Shown: one piece after another, positions 47,868-56,742 of the stretch
Layout of the letters: each line of letters opens with the position of its first letter
Position numbering within the stretch: the stretch's first letter is position 1
DNA from: Nakamurella silvestris
GTDB taxonomy: Bacteria; Actinomycetota; Actinomycetes; Mycobacteriales; Nakamurellaceae
Assembly: GCA_003576535.1 (NCBI GenBank)
Contig: QXCQ01000132.1
Coordinates: 224,573 to 288,572, forward strand
Direction: 5' to 3'
Length of the DNA: 64,000 nucleotides
Notes under the pieces: generated by a model
The model's database searches: none
Told to the model about the DNA's origin: nothing
Seen by the model: the letters and a program-made list of their open reading frames with translations, nothing else
Translations under genes and position numbers: made by a program

Positions 47868-48581
47868 ATGGCTACCACGACCCTGCGTCCGCTGACGGGT
47901 TTCCGGCCCGATCTGCGGATGGAGAAGAAGCTGCTCAAGGGCGGCGTCGTCCGGCTTGCCGCCATGGACGAGGTCGGGCGTGGCGCGTTGGCCGGCCCGG
48001 TCACCGTAGGCGTTGTCATCGTGACCGCTTCGGTGGGCCGCGTTCCGCAGGGACTTCGTGACTCCAAACTGCTCAGCGCCGCCCGACGCGAGGCATTGGT
48101 GACGCCGATCCGTCGGTGGGCACCCCAGCACGGGGTCGGCCATGCCACCGCCGACGAGATCGACACGGTGGGCATCATGCGGGCCCTCCGGTTGGCCGGG
48201 GAACGGGCACTGGCGTTGGCCGGGGACTACGACGCGGTACTGCTGGACGGGAACCACAACTGGCTCACCCCACCGGCCACCCTGTTCGAGTTCGACCTCG
48301 ACGGGGAGACCGGCTCCGGTGGCGACGAAGTCCCGCCGGCCCGCACCGATGCCCCGGTGCACCTGCGGATCAAGGCCGATCTGAGCTGCGCGACGGTGGC
48401 TGCGGCCTCCGTGCTCGCGAAGACCGAACGCGACCGGATCATGACGGAGCTGGGCCCGGAGCACCCCGAATTCGGGTTCGACATCAACAAGGGGTACGGC
48501 ACCCCGGAGCACAAGGACGCCCTCCGACGGCTGGGTCCGAGCGCGGTGCACCGGCGCTCCTGGCGGCTGGGACTATCGTGA
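47868..48581 (+). CDS. rnhB: Ribonuclease HII
   Basis: The protein has 237 residues from the ATG four bases after the lepB stop. AAMDEVGRGALAGPVTVGVV carries the first catalytic Asp-Glu pair, LLDGNHNWL the next Asp, and KADLSCATVAAASVLAKTER the last; HPEFGFDINKGYGTPEH closes the domain. It removes ribonucleotides and RNA primers from DNA. It follows lepB here, as in many actinobacteria. Confidence 0.93.
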   Translation: MATTTLRPLTGFRPDLRMEKKLLKGGVVRLAAMDEVGRGALAGPVTVGVVIVTASVGRVPQGLRDSKLLSAARREALVTPIRRWAPQHGVGHATADEIDTVGIMRALRLAGERALALAGDYDAVLLDGNHNWLTPPATLFEFDLDGETGSGGDEVPPARTDAPVHLRIKADLSCATVAAASVLAKTERDRIMTELGPEHPEFGFDINKGYGTPEHKDALRRLGPSAVHRRSWRLGLS

Positions 48582-48635
48582 ACAAGGCCGGGCGGCAAGA
48601 ACCTGGTCCCAGTCGGGCATGAAGGCGAGCCAACA

Positions 48636-48953
48636 GTGAGTGCAGAAGATCTCGAGCAGTACGAAACCGAGATGGAGCTGCAGCTCTATCGGGAGTACCG
48701 GGACATCGTCGGACACTTCACGTTCGTCGTGGAGACCGAACGTCGGTTCTATTTGTGCAATGCCGTGGACGTGCAGGTGCGCAACCCCGAGGGGGACATG
48801 TACTTCGAGGTCAGGATGTCCGACGCCTGGGTGTGGGACATGTACCGGCCCGCGCGCTTCGTCAAGAACGTCCGGGTGGTGACCTTCAAAGACGTCAACG
48901 TCGAGGAACTGGAGAAGCCGGAACTGCGGCTTCCCGAGAACGGCGAGTTCTGA
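48636..48953 (+). CDS. DUF2469 family protein
   Basis: The 105-residue acidic protein MSAEDLEQYETEMELQLYRE... is highly conserved in actinobacteria next to rnhB. RDIVGHFTFVVETERRFYL and VRMSDAWVWDMYRPARFVK are typical. Its function is not established. It is a GTG-start gene whose stop overlaps the next ATG by one base (TGATG), coupling it to the second lepB. Confidence 0.92.
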   Translation: MSAEDLEQYETEMELQLYREYRDIVGHFTFVVETERRFYLCNAVDVQVRNPEGDMYFEVRMSDAWVWDMYRPARFVKNVRVVTFKDVNVEELEKPELRLPENGEF

Positions 48954-49834
48954 TGGGTTCCCACGCGGCCGAGCCGGGGGAGTCAGGGGACGGCGTCGCG
49001 GGCCCCGACGACATTGCCGTCGCCGGATCCGTCGACAAGGACGAGGCCGACACTGCGGGCGACCCCGCAGAGTCTGCCGGTTCTGGCGCTACCCCGGCGG
49101 CCAGCCGGTGGCAGCAGGTGCTCGACCGACGTACACCGAAGAAGAAGCGCCCCCTGTGGGTCGAGATCCCGATCCTGATCCTCACCGCGGTGCTGCTGAC
49201 CTTCGTCATCCAGACCTTCATCGCGAAGGTCTACTACATCCCGTCGGGCTCCATGGAGCAGACCTTGCACGGGGCCACCACCGGTGGTGACCGGGTACTG
49301 GTCAACAAGATTCTGTACGACTTCACCGACCCGGCCCCCGGGGATGTGGTGGTGTTCCGCGGACCGCCGAGCTGGCCGCAGGAGAACATCGTCGCCAAAC
49401 CGACCACCTGGTACGGCAAGGCCCTTCAGGGTCTGGGATCGATCGTCGGGTTGGCCCCGCCGGACGAGAAGGATTTCGTCAAGCGGGTGATCGCCACCGG
49501 TGGGCAGACGGTCCTGTGCTGTGATGCCGCCGGGAGTGTGACCGTCGACGGCAAGGCACTCGTCGAGCCGTACATCTATCAGGACTTCGACTTCCAGCCC
49601 GGTGTCCTCGACTGCACCACCCCGAACAAGTCCCGGCGCTGTTTCCCGGGTGAGACCGTTCCGGCGGGCATGCTGTGGGTCATGGGCGACCATCGATCCG
49701 ATTCTGCCGATTCCCGCGCCCACGGGGTGATCGGGGTGGACGACGTCATCGGCAAGGCGGCCTTCGTGGTGGCTCCGATCTCGCGCTGGCAGTCCATCGG
49801 GGATCCGGACATCCAACAGGGCAACGGTCCCTGA
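48953..49834 (+). CDS. lepB2: Type I signal peptidase, copy 2
   Basis: The protein has 293 residues. It is collinear with copy 1: a polar N-terminus, SRWQQVLDRR at 51, one membrane helix (71-91), catalytic Ser100 in YIPSGSMEQTL and Lys177 in DFVKRVIATGGQ, at exactly the same positions. It lacks the C-terminal hydrophobic extension of copy 1 and differs most in the N-terminus and the region after 200. Both copies keep all catalytic residues, so both should be active. They probably arose by a local duplication of lepB around rnhB and the DUF2469 gene, with possible substrate or regulatory specialisation. Confidence 0.95.
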   Translation: MGSHAAEPGESGDGVAGPDDIAVAGSVDKDEADTAGDPAESAGSGATPAASRWQQVLDRRTPKKKRPLWVEIPILILTAVLLTFVIQTFIAKVYYIPSGSMEQTLHGATTGGDRVLVNKILYDFTDPAPGDVVVFRGPPSWPQENIVAKPTTWYGKALQGLGSIVGLAPPDEKDFVKRVIATGGQTVLCCDAAGSVTVDGKALVEPYIYQDFDFQPGVLDCTTPNKSRRCFPGETVPAGMLWVMGDHRSDSADSRAHGVIGVDDVIGKAAFVVAPISRWQSIGDPDIQQGNGP

Positions 49835-49856
49835 GCTTGGCCTGGCCTACATCCCG

Positions 49857-49906
49857 CGGTGGGATATGCGTAGTTGTGAGCGCTCCCATCTGCGCATATC
49901 CCGCCG
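49857..49906. repeat. Intergenic palindrome, family C copy 2
   Basis: The arms CGGTGGGATATGCG and TGCGCATATCCCGCCG are clearly homologous to the element at 3,033-3,082 but carry several substitutions in the inner stem (TAGTTGTGAG opposite CTCCCATC). It starts 22 bases after the lepB2 stop, at the left edge of the accessory block, between convergent genes. Confidence 0.8.
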
Positions 49907-49918
49907 CAGGATGTGACG

Positions 49919-50797
49919 CTAGTCCGATTCCGCGCTCACCTCGGCGCTGGGCTCCAGGGTTGCCGACCAGCTGGCCAACAGGGACAGCCCGTCCGCCGAG
50001 GGGGTGTTCGGCTCCGCGGTGTAGGTGGTGATCCGCAGCCCGGGATCCGCCGGCAGATCCAGGGACTCGAAGGTCAGCTCGAGGTAGCCGACGACCGGGT
50101 GCTGCAGGCGTTTGACCCCGGTGCGGTGGAACTGGACGTTGTGCGAGGCCCACCGGACCCGGAAGTCCTCGCTGCGGGTCGACAGTTCCCCCACCAGGTC
50201 CGACAGTGCCTTGTCGTACGGATTCGCGCCGGCCGAGGCACGCAGGATGGCAACGACGTCACCGGCCACCCGGTCCCAGTCCGGATAGAAGTCGGGGGAG
50301 CGGGGGTTGAGGAAGACGAACCGCGCCGTGTTCGCCGGCAACGGGGAACTGCCGATGATCGGGGCGTACAACGCGCGGCCGAGGGTGTTCGCGGCCAGCA
50401 CGTCCAGCCGTCCGTTGCGGACGTAGGCCGGCGCACCGGTCATCGCGTCCAACAACCGCTGGACGCTGGGCCGGATCTTCTCCGGACCGGGGCGACGGCT
50501 CGGCCTGGTGGCGGAGCCGGCGGCGCGGGCCAACGCGAAGAGGTGCTCGTGCTCGGCCTCGTCCAGCTGCAGTGCGCGAGCCAGTGACTCCAGCACCCCC
50601 TCGGACACGCCGGACAGGTTCCCGCGCTCGAGCCGGGTGTAGTAGTCGATGCTCACCCCGGCGAGGAGTGCGACCTCTTCCCGGCGAAGCCCCGGAACCC
50701 GACGATGGCCGCCGAAGGTCGGCAGTCCCGCCTGTTCGGGTGTGAGCCGGGCACGTCGGGTCGTCAGGAACTCACGGATGTCGTTGCGGTTGTCCAC
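49919..50797 (-). CDS. XRE-family transcriptional regulator with MmyB-like ligand-binding domain
   Basis: The protein has 292 residues from a GTG that follows a TAACCT -10 by seven bases (leaderless), although the frame is open far upstream. The N-terminal helix-turn-helix includes PGLRREEVALLAGVSIDYYT and RLERG, and the C-terminal domain (about 115-280) has the MLTR/MmyB ligand-binding fold (AYVRNGRLDVLAANTLGRAL). It is divergent from the ADH operon with a palindrome between them, so it probably controls that operon in response to a small molecule. Confidence 0.85.
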   Translation of the reverse strand: MDNRNDIREFLTTRRARLTPEQAGLPTFGGHRRVPGLRREEVALLAGVSIDYYTRLERGNLSGVSEGVLESLARALQLDEAEHEHLFALARAAGSATRPSRRPGPEKIRPSVQRLLDAMTGAPAYVRNGRLDVLAANTLGRALYAPIIGSSPLPANTARFVFLNPRSPDFYPDWDRVAGDVVAILRASAGANPYDKALSDLVGELSTRSEDFRVRWASHNVQFHRTGVKRLQHPVVGYLELTFESLDLPADPGLRITTYTAEPNTPSADGLSLLASWSATLEPSAEVSAESD

Positions 50798-50889
50798 CAG
50801 CCCGAGGTTACGACCACGGGGAGGTCGTTGGGAGGTTCTGCCAATACCTGGACAGGTGGACACTCCCATCCGGTGCCGTGGACTCGGTT

Positions 50890-50906
50890 GAATCGATTCC
50901 GAATCG
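50890..50906. promoter_or_regulatory. Overlapping palindromes between XRE gene and ADH operon: candidate operator
   Basis: GAATCGATTC (50,890-50,899) and CGATTC-C-GAATCG (50,894-50,906) overlap, giving GAATCG-type half-sites in close succession. The position in the 160-base divergent region, 52-68 bases from the ADH ATG, suits an operator of the adjacent XRE regulator. Confidence 0.5.
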
Positions 50907-50957
50907 CCCGCCGACCCGTGTCGGGGGTGGATCGACGACCTGACGACGAAACGGAGA

Positions 50958-52001
50958 ATGCTCGTGCGAGCAACGATGATGTACGGAGCCGGTGACGTCC
51001 GGATCGAGAACGTGCCGGATGCGGCCCTGCAGCGCCCGACGGACGCGGTGGTGCGGGTGCTGCGTGCCTGCATCTGCGGGAGTGACCTGCACCCGTACCA
51101 CGACCGGACGGCCGCGGACGAGCCCACCCCGATGGGCCACGAGTTCCTCGGCGTGGTCGAGGAGGTCGGCTCGGAGGTGGCCACCCTGCGGCGCGGGGAC
51201 CTGGTCATCGCCCCCTTCGCGTGGTCGGACAACACCTGCGACTTCTGCCGCGAGGGTTTCCAGACCTCCTGCCGGCACGGCGGTTTCTGGGCGCGGAACG
51301 GTGTCGGTGGTGGCCAGGCCGAGGCCGTGCGGGTGCCACTGGCCGACGGCACCCTGGTCAAGGCTCCGGTGGGCGAGGACTCGTCCCTGCTGCCGTCCTT
51401 GCTGACCCTGTCCGATGTCTTCCTGACCGGTCACCACTGCGCCGTTCAGGCCCGGGTCGACCCGACCACCACCGTTACCGTCATCGGTGACGGCGCGGTG
51501 GGCCTGTCGGCGGTGCTGGCCGCGAAACGCCTGGGTGCCCCGCGGATCATCCTGATGGGTCGGCACACCTCCCGGACCGATCTCGGGCGGGAGTTCGGCG
51601 CGACCGAGGTGGTGGCCGAGCGCGGCGAGGAGGGCATCGCCACGGTGCTCGAACTGACCGGCGGCGACGGCACCCACACGGTGCTCGAAGCCGTCGGCCA
51701 CCGGCCCGCGTACGACATGGCCGTCGGTGTGGTGCGGGTCGGTGGGGTGATCAGCCGGGTCGGGGTGCCGCAGTACGAGGAGGCCCCGGTCGGGTTCGGC
51801 AGCCTGTTCGGCCGGAACATCACCCTCACCGGCGGACCGGCACCCGTGCGTGCCTACATCGAGGAGCTGCTGCCCGAGGTGCTCGACGGGCGGATCGACC
51901 CGGGTCGGGTGTTCGACCGCACCGTCGACCTGGACGGTGTGCCGGACGGCTACCGGGCGATGGACAACCGTGAGGCCCTGAAGGTGCTCGTCCGGCCGTG
52001 A
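50958..52001 (+). CDS. Zinc-dependent alcohol dehydrogenase (MDR family)
   Basis: The protein has 347 residues. Catalytic zinc ligands are in CICGSDLHPYHD and GHEFLGVVEEVG. The structural zinc loop reads DNTCDFCREGFQTSC, so the first of the usual four cysteines is replaced by Asp. The Rossmann motif is VTVIGDGAVGLSAVLAA. It oxidises an alcohol or reduces an aldehyde with NAD(P); the substrate is unknown. It is the first gene of an operon with an exporter and small enzymes, and overlaps the MFS gene by four bases. Confidence 0.9.
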   Translation: MLVRATMMYGAGDVRIENVPDAALQRPTDAVVRVLRACICGSDLHPYHDRTAADEPTPMGHEFLGVVEEVGSEVATLRRGDLVIAPFAWSDNTCDFCREGFQTSCRHGGFWARNGVGGGQAEAVRVPLADGTLVKAPVGEDSSLLPSLLTLSDVFLTGHHCAVQARVDPTTTVTVIGDGAVGLSAVLAAKRLGAPRIILMGRHTSRTDLGREFGATEVVAERGEEGIATVLELTGGDGTHTVLEAVGHRPAYDMAVGVVRVGGVISRVGVPQYEEAPVGFGSLFGRNITLTGGPAPVRAYIEELLPEVLDGRIDPGRVFDRTVDLDGVPDGYRAMDNREALKVLVRP

Positions 52002-53458
52002 CGTCCACCGCTGCGCCGGCGACCCGGGCGTCGGCTCCGATCGTGCTGCTGGGGGTCATCCTGGTGAGCTACCTGATGATCATCATCGACAACTCGATCG
52101 TGATCACCGGGTTGCCGCAGATCCGGCAGGATCTGAACCTGTCGGTGACGGGCGTGTCCTGGGTGCAGAACGCCTACACCCTCACCTTCGGCGGCCTCCT
52201 GCTGCTGGGTGCCCGGTGCGGTGACCTCCTCGGCCGTCGGCGGGTGTTCCTGTTCGGTCTTGGCCTGTTCACGGCCGCCTCGGTGGTGGTGGGGTCGGCG
52301 CCGACCGGGGGAATCCTGATCGCGGCCAGGGCGGTCCAGGGGATCGGTTCGGCGATCCTCGCACCCGCCACCCTGGCGCTGCTGACCGCCGGCTTTCCCG
52401 CCGGGCGGGAACGGGTGCGGGCCGTGGCCGCCTACGGTTCGGTGGCCGGGATCGGCGCGGCCCTCGGCCTGGTGCTCGGAGGGTTGGTCGCGGATCTGCT
52501 GTCCTGGCGGTTCGGGTTCTTCGTGAACCTGCCGATCGGCCTTGTCCTGTTCTGGGCAACCCGCCGGTTCGTCGCTCCGGTGCCCGGCCGTCCGGGGCGG
52601 TTCGACGTCCTCGGCGCGGTCACCTCCACCGCCGGGATGACGGCCCTGGTCTTCGGGATCGTCCGCGTGGCCGACTCCGGGTGGGGCGACCCGGCCACCC
52701 TGGGGCCACTGGGTGCCGGAGTGGCGCTGCTCGGCGGGTTCGTGTTCGTCGAATCGCGGGCGGCCGAGCCGATCATGCCGCTGCGCCTGTTCGCCAGCCG
52801 GGAGCGGACCGGCGGTTATGTCGTGAGGCTGCTGTTCATCGGTGCCATGATCAGTTTCTTCCTGTTCCTGTCGCAGTATCTGCAAGGGGTGCACGGGTGG
52901 ACGCCGTTGCAGGCCGGGGCGGCGTTCCTGCCGATGTCGGTGATCAACTTCGTGGTCGCCGTGCTGGTACCGCGCATGACGGTTCGCTGGGGTGGTCCGC
53001 GCCTGTTGGTGGCCGGTGTCGCCGTCACCTTCCTCGGTATGGCCTGGTTGAGCCGGCTGTCCCCGGAGGGTGGCTACCTGGCGGATGTGGTCGGTCCGCT
53101 GCTGCTGCTCGGGGCCGGCCAGGGCATGGCGTTCGCACCGCTCACCGCCGCCGGGATCGCCGGTGTCGACAGCGAGGACGCCGGCGCGGCGGCCGGGCTC
53201 GTCAACGCCGCACACCAACTCGGCGGCGCTCTGGGGCTGGGTGTTCTCACCACGGTGGCAGCGGCGTTCGCCTCGGGGGATGATGCCAGGACACACATGT
53301 CCACGGGCGCCGCCGCGGCCCTCACCGGGAGCGCCGTCCTGCTCGGACTGGCGTTGGTCCTGGCGGTGGTGCTCATCCTTCCGTCGTACCGACGATCGGT
53401 CCCCGGGACGGGTGTGAACCGGCTACCGGGCCCTGCACAGACGGGATCAGCGAGATGA
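51998..53458 (+). CDS. MFS transporter, DHA2 (14-helix) type
   Basis: The 486-residue protein has about fourteen hydrophobic segments. YLMIIIDNSIVITGLPQI is motif D1 of DHA2 drug exporters, GDLLGRRRVFL is motif A, and the SWRFGFFVNLPIG segment is typical. It probably exports an organic compound with protons at the cell membrane. The GTG overlaps the ADH stop by four bases and the stop overlaps the next ATG by four. Confidence 0.9.
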   Translation: MTSTAAPATRASAPIVLLGVILVSYLMIIIDNSIVITGLPQIRQDLNLSVTGVSWVQNAYTLTFGGLLLLGARCGDLLGRRRVFLFGLGLFTAASVVVGSAPTGGILIAARAVQGIGSAILAPATLALLTAGFPAGRERVRAVAAYGSVAGIGAALGLVLGGLVADLLSWRFGFFVNLPIGLVLFWATRRFVAPVPGRPGRFDVLGAVTSTAGMTALVFGIVRVADSGWGDPATLGPLGAGVALLGGFVFVESRAAEPIMPLRLFASRERTGGYVVRLLFIGAMISFFLFLSQYLQGVHGWTPLQAGAAFLPMSVINFVVAVLVPRMTVRWGGPRLLVAGVAVTFLGMAWLSRLSPEGGYLADVVGPLLLLGAGQGMAFAPLTAAGIAGVDSEDAGAAAGLVNAAHQLGGALGLGVLTTVAAAFASGDDARTHMSTGAAAALTGSAVLLGLALVLAVVLILPSYRRSVPGTGVNRLPGPAQTGSAR

Positions 53459-53835
53459 CCAATTGGACCGAGGACGACCTCGCACTGCTGGGCGGGGCCG
53501 AAGAACTGCAGATCGCCTCCGATCGGCCCGACGGAACCCTGCGTCCGGAGATCACCATCTGGGTGGTCCGGGTCGGGGACGATCTCTACGTCCGCTCGGC
53601 CCACGGGCCGGAGAATCCGTGGTTCGTCCGGGCACTGAACAGCGGGACCGGACGTATCCGCGCCGGTGGACTGGCCAGGGCCGTGACCTTCGCCGAACCG
53701 TCACCCGGGGTGCAGTCGTCGATCGACGCCGCCTACCACACGAAGTACGACCGGTACGGTCCGCGGATCGTGGGCAGCGTCGTCGGACACTATGCCTGGG
53801 AATCGACGATCCTTCTGGTTCCCCAGGATCGGTAA
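53455..53835 (+). CDS. DUF2255 family protein
   Basis: This is a 126-residue soluble protein. WTEDDLALLGGAEELQIAS, the strand TIWVVRVGDDLYVRSAHG with PWFVRAL, and GLARAVTF match DUF2255, a split-barrel group related to nitroreductase/pyridoxamine-oxidase-like folds. No catalytic role is shown. It is coupled to the MFS gene (ATGA overlap). Confidence 0.8.
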   Translation: MTNWTEDDLALLGGAEELQIASDRPDGTLRPEITIWVVRVGDDLYVRSAHGPENPWFVRALNSGTGRIRAGGLARAVTFAEPSPGVQSSIDAAYHTKYDRYGPRIVGSVVGHYAWESTILLVPQDR

Positions 53836-53879
53836 GACCTTGTACGGCAACATATCTGCATATTCTGGAGGAGTAGCGC

Positions 53880-54200
53880 ATGACCGAGAACGAACCCAGC
53901 GCCGTCGCCCGGATGCTCGGGGATTTCGCACCGAAACTGGTGGAGCTGACCGACGACGTCCTGTTCGGCGACGTCTGGAAGAGGTCCGAGCTGGGTCCTC
54001 GGGACCGCAGCCTGATCACCGTGACCGCGCTGGTGGTCGGTGGGAACACCGAGCAGCTGCCGTTCCATCTGCGGTTGGCGCGGGAGAACGGTTTGCGGGT
54101 CGAGGAACTCGTCGAGGCGATCACCCACCTGGCCTTCTACACCGGGTGGCCCCGAGTGATGTCGGCGATCGGTGTGGCCAAAACTGTGTTCGCCGAATGA
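53880..54200 (+). CDS. Carboxymuconolactone decarboxylase (CMD) family protein
   Basis: The 106-residue, all-helical protein carries the CMD-family segments SLITVTALVVGG, LPFHLRLARENG and LAFYTGWPRVMSAI. It lacks the CxxC pair of AhpD-like peroxidases, so it is closer to the decarboxylase branch. The position after ADH and before a cupin suggests small-molecule processing. GGAGGAG precedes the ATG by six bases. Confidence 0.87.
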   Translation: MTENEPSAVARMLGDFAPKLVELTDDVLFGDVWKRSELGPRDRSLITVTALVVGGNTEQLPFHLRLARENGLRVEELVEAITHLAFYTGWPRVMSAIGVAKTVFAE

Positions 54201-54230
54201 GTGTCGCGTTGAAAAACTGATGAGGAGCAG

Positions 54231-54650
54231 ATGATGGAGAAACTGAAGAAGCAGGCCTCGGTCAGGGGTCCGGAGCAGATGTTCACCGGTGAGGTGTATT
54301 TCGACGGCATCTTCGCCGGGCAGGAACCGTCGCGGATGCGGGCGAACAGCGTGCACTTCGCCCCGGGTGCACGGACGGCCTGGCATTGCCACACCGAAGG
54401 TCAGACCCTGTACGTCACCGAAGGTGTCGGCCTGGTGCAGGCCCGTGGTGGTGAGATCTTGCAGATGCACCCCGGCGACGTGGTGTACACGCCGCCGGGG
54501 GAGTGGCACTGGCACGGGGCCGACCCGGAGCACTTCATGACCCATATCGCGATGTGGGAGTCACCGCGGCCGGGCAACGACGCACCGGAGTCCGAGTGGG
54601 GCGCGCACATCACGGAGGAGGAGTACCGGGTGCGGTCTCAGCCCTCGTAG
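54231..54650 (+). CDS. Cupin-domain protein
   Basis: This 139-residue protein has one cupin barrel. The metal-binding motif 1 is ARTAWHCHTEGQTLYVTEG (His, His, Gln/Glu), and motif 2 is PGDVVYTPPGEWHWHG. CMD and cupin pairs often occur together in aromatic or oxidised-compound operons. The gene end overlaps the convergent M28 gene by 13 bases. Confidence 0.88.
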   Translation: MMEKLKKQASVRGPEQMFTGEVYFDGIFAGQEPSRMRANSVHFAPGARTAWHCHTEGQTLYVTEGVGLVQARGGEILQMHPGDVVYTPPGEWHWHGADPEHFMTHIAMWESPRPGNDAPESEWGAHITEEEYRVRSQPS

Positions 54651-55915
54651 TTGCAGGCGTGCAGCACCAGCACCGCGGTGCTCATGGCCGCGGCCCGCAG
54701 GTCGGCGGGTTCGACCTTGTCCCGGGTGTCGGCCGCACTCAGCAGGTAGCGGCTGACGGCTGTCGGGTCGTCGTACCCGCCGATCAACCGGGCCGCCGGG
54801 ATGCCGGCCCGCAGGAAGTTGTAGTGGTCGGAGTTGGACGTCGGTGCGCGGACCACCCCGACCGGAGCCCCGCCGGCGGCGCCGGTCCGGCGGGCGAGTT
54901 CCTCCAGATCGGCATCCCCCGCGGTCAGCACGTTCAACCGCGGGTGGCCCACCGGGGTGTCCACGTTGATGTTGAACCGGATCAGGGCCTTCTCCTCCTC
55001 GCTCAGATCCTCCAGGTACCGTTCGGATCCGGTGAGGGACCACTCTTCGAAGGTGAAGAACAGCACCCGGATGCCCCGGCGCAGCTGGGAGACCACCGGT
55101 TGCAGGCGGCGGGCCACCTCCAGGACCACGGCGATGCCGGAGCCGTTGTCCATCGCGCTCTCGCCCAGGGAATGGCCGTCGTAGTGGGCAGTGAGGGTGA
55201 TGACCTCATCGGTGCGACCGGGCAGGTCGAGCACCAGATTCTCTGCGGTCCAGGACCTCTGCTCACTGGTCAGATCGATCCGGATCCCGGCCTGCCCACG
55301 TGCGGCCGCGGTGGCGAGCCGGCGGCCGGACTCGTAACTCATACCGATACCGGGGATGTCGCTGTCGACCCCGGATCCCCCGGAGCCGGAGATCGGCCCG
55401 ACATCGGGCAGGTTGTTGGCGATCAGGAAGGCCGCAGCGCCCGCTTCGACGGCCCAGCCGTACTTGATCCCGCGGTGGATGTGTCCGGTCGTGAACGGGA
55501 ACTCGTGCCGGACCAGGACGGCGCGGCCGGGGATGAGGGACGCGGCGGCTTCGAAATCTCCCCGGGTTCCCCGACCCAGATCCACGACCTCCAAGTCGAT
55601 CGGACCGTCGGTGGCGGGGGAGTTCAGCAGGGCGGTCGTCTGCAGGGTCACCGGTCCGGTCGCGTCGATCAACTGGACGGAATGGTCGAGGGTGACCCGG
55701 CCACTCACCGGGAAGGTGTGAATCGTTGCCGTGTCGCTGATCTGACGGAGCTTGTCCTTCAACAGGGCCCGCGCGGCCAGTTCGCTGTCGGTGCCGGCGA
55801 CCCGGCCGCCGGTGTCGCACAGATCGTGCAGATCGTCGACGAGGTCGGCGCTCTGCCAGATCCGGCCGACGATCTCGGTGATGGTGTCGTCGATCAGGGA
55901 GATGTCCTGGGACAT
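54638..55915 (-). CDS. M28-family metallopeptidase with PA-type insert
   Basis: The protein has 425 residues without a signal peptide. Zinc ligands are visible in TLTAHYDGHSLGE (His, Asp), SAMDNGSGIAVV (Asp), FFTFEEWSLTGSE (Glu-Glu) and SDHYNFLRAGIPA (His). The insert at about 120-215 resembles a PA domain. It is a dinuclear-zinc aminopeptidase-type enzyme, presumably cytosolic. It is the last gene of the ABC-importer operon (32 bases after the ATPase gene), which suggests it processes imported peptides or amides. Confidence 0.87.
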   Translation of the reverse strand: MSQDISLIDDTITEIVGRIWQSADLVDDLHDLCDTGGRVAGTDSELAARALLKDKLRQISDTATIHTFPVSGRVTLDHSVQLIDATGPVTLQTTALLNSPATDGPIDLEVVDLGRGTRGDFEAAASLIPGRAVLVRHEFPFTTGHIHRGIKYGWAVEAGAAAFLIANNLPDVGPISGSGGSGVDSDIPGIGMSYESGRRLATAAARGQAGIRIDLTSEQRSWTAENLVLDLPGRTDEVITLTAHYDGHSLGESAMDNGSGIAVVLEVARRLQPVVSQLRRGIRVLFFTFEEWSLTGSERYLEDLSEEEKALIRFNINVDTPVGHPRLNVLTAGDADLEELARRTGAAGGAPVGVVRAPTSNSDHYNFLRAGIPAARLIGGYDDPTAVSRYLLSAADTRDKVEPADLRAAAMSTAVLVLHACNYEG

Positions 55916-55947
55916 GATGTTCGCTTTCTGCCGGTGTCGCGGAGGAT

Positions 55948-56742
55948 CTACAGGACGCTGTCGAGGAAGGCGCGCGTCCGCGGGTGGGTCGGGTTGCTCA
56001 TCAGCTCGTGGGGTGTGCCCTGTTCGGCGATCCGCCCTTCGTCCATGAACACCACCCGGTCGGCAACCTCACGGGCGAAGCCCATCTCATGGGTGACCAC
56101 GACCATGGTCATTCCTTCGCGGGCGAGATCCTTCATGACGGCGAGGACCTCGCCCACCATCTCCGGGTCGAGGGCCGAGGTGGGCTCGTCGAACAACATC
56201 AACCGCGGCTGCATGGCCAGGGCCCGGGCGATGGCCACCCGCTGTTGCTGGCCGCCGGACAGGTGTCGCGGGTAGGCGTTTCGTTTGTCTGCCAGGCCGA
56301 CCCGGCCGAGCAGCTCCATGGCCCGGGCGGTGACCACCTTCTTGTTCTCGCCCTTCACCCCGACCGGTGCCTCGATGATGTTCTGCAGCACGGTCATGTG
56401 CGGGAAGAGGTTGAACTGCTGGAACACCATGCCGATCTCGGCCCGGCGGGTGCAGATGTCCTTGTCCTTGAGTTCGTACAGCTTCTCGCCCACCAGGCGA
56501 TGGCCGACGAGTTGGCCGTGCACGCTCAGCAGGCCGGCGTTGATCCGCTCGAGATGGTTGATGCAGCGCAGGAAGGTGCTCTTGCCGGAGCCGGAGGGTC
56601 CGATGATGCAGACCACCTCACCCTCGGCCACCTGCATGTCGATCCCGCGCAGTACCTCGAGGCTGCCGAAGCTCTTGTGCACACCAACGGCTTCGACCAC
56701 CGGTGCAGCCGTTCCGGTGGTGGAGGGCGAGGTGCTCGTCAT
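55948..56742 (-). CDS. Polar amino-acid ABC transporter, ATP-binding protein
   Basis: The 264-residue ATPase of the GlnQ/HisP class has Walker [19 protein letters not shown]-loop [15 protein letters not shown], signature [15 protein letters not shown] and Walker [14 protein letters not shown]. The start is the ATG overlapping the permease stop by four bases; the upstream open frame lies in the permease gene. Confidence 0.93.
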   Translation of the reverse strand: MTSTSPSTTGTAAPVVEAVGVHKSFGSLEVLRGIDMQVAEGEVVCIIGPSGSGKSTFLRCINHLERINAGLLSVHGQLVGHRLVGEKLYELKDKDICTRRAEIGMVFQQFNLFPHMTVLQNIIEAPVGVKGENKKVVTARAMELLGRVGLADKRNAYPRHLSGGQQQRVAIARALAMQPRLMLFDEPTSALDPEMVGEVLAVMKDLAREGMTMVVVTHEMGFAREVADRVVFMDEGRIAEQGTPHELMSNPTHPRTRAFLDSVL

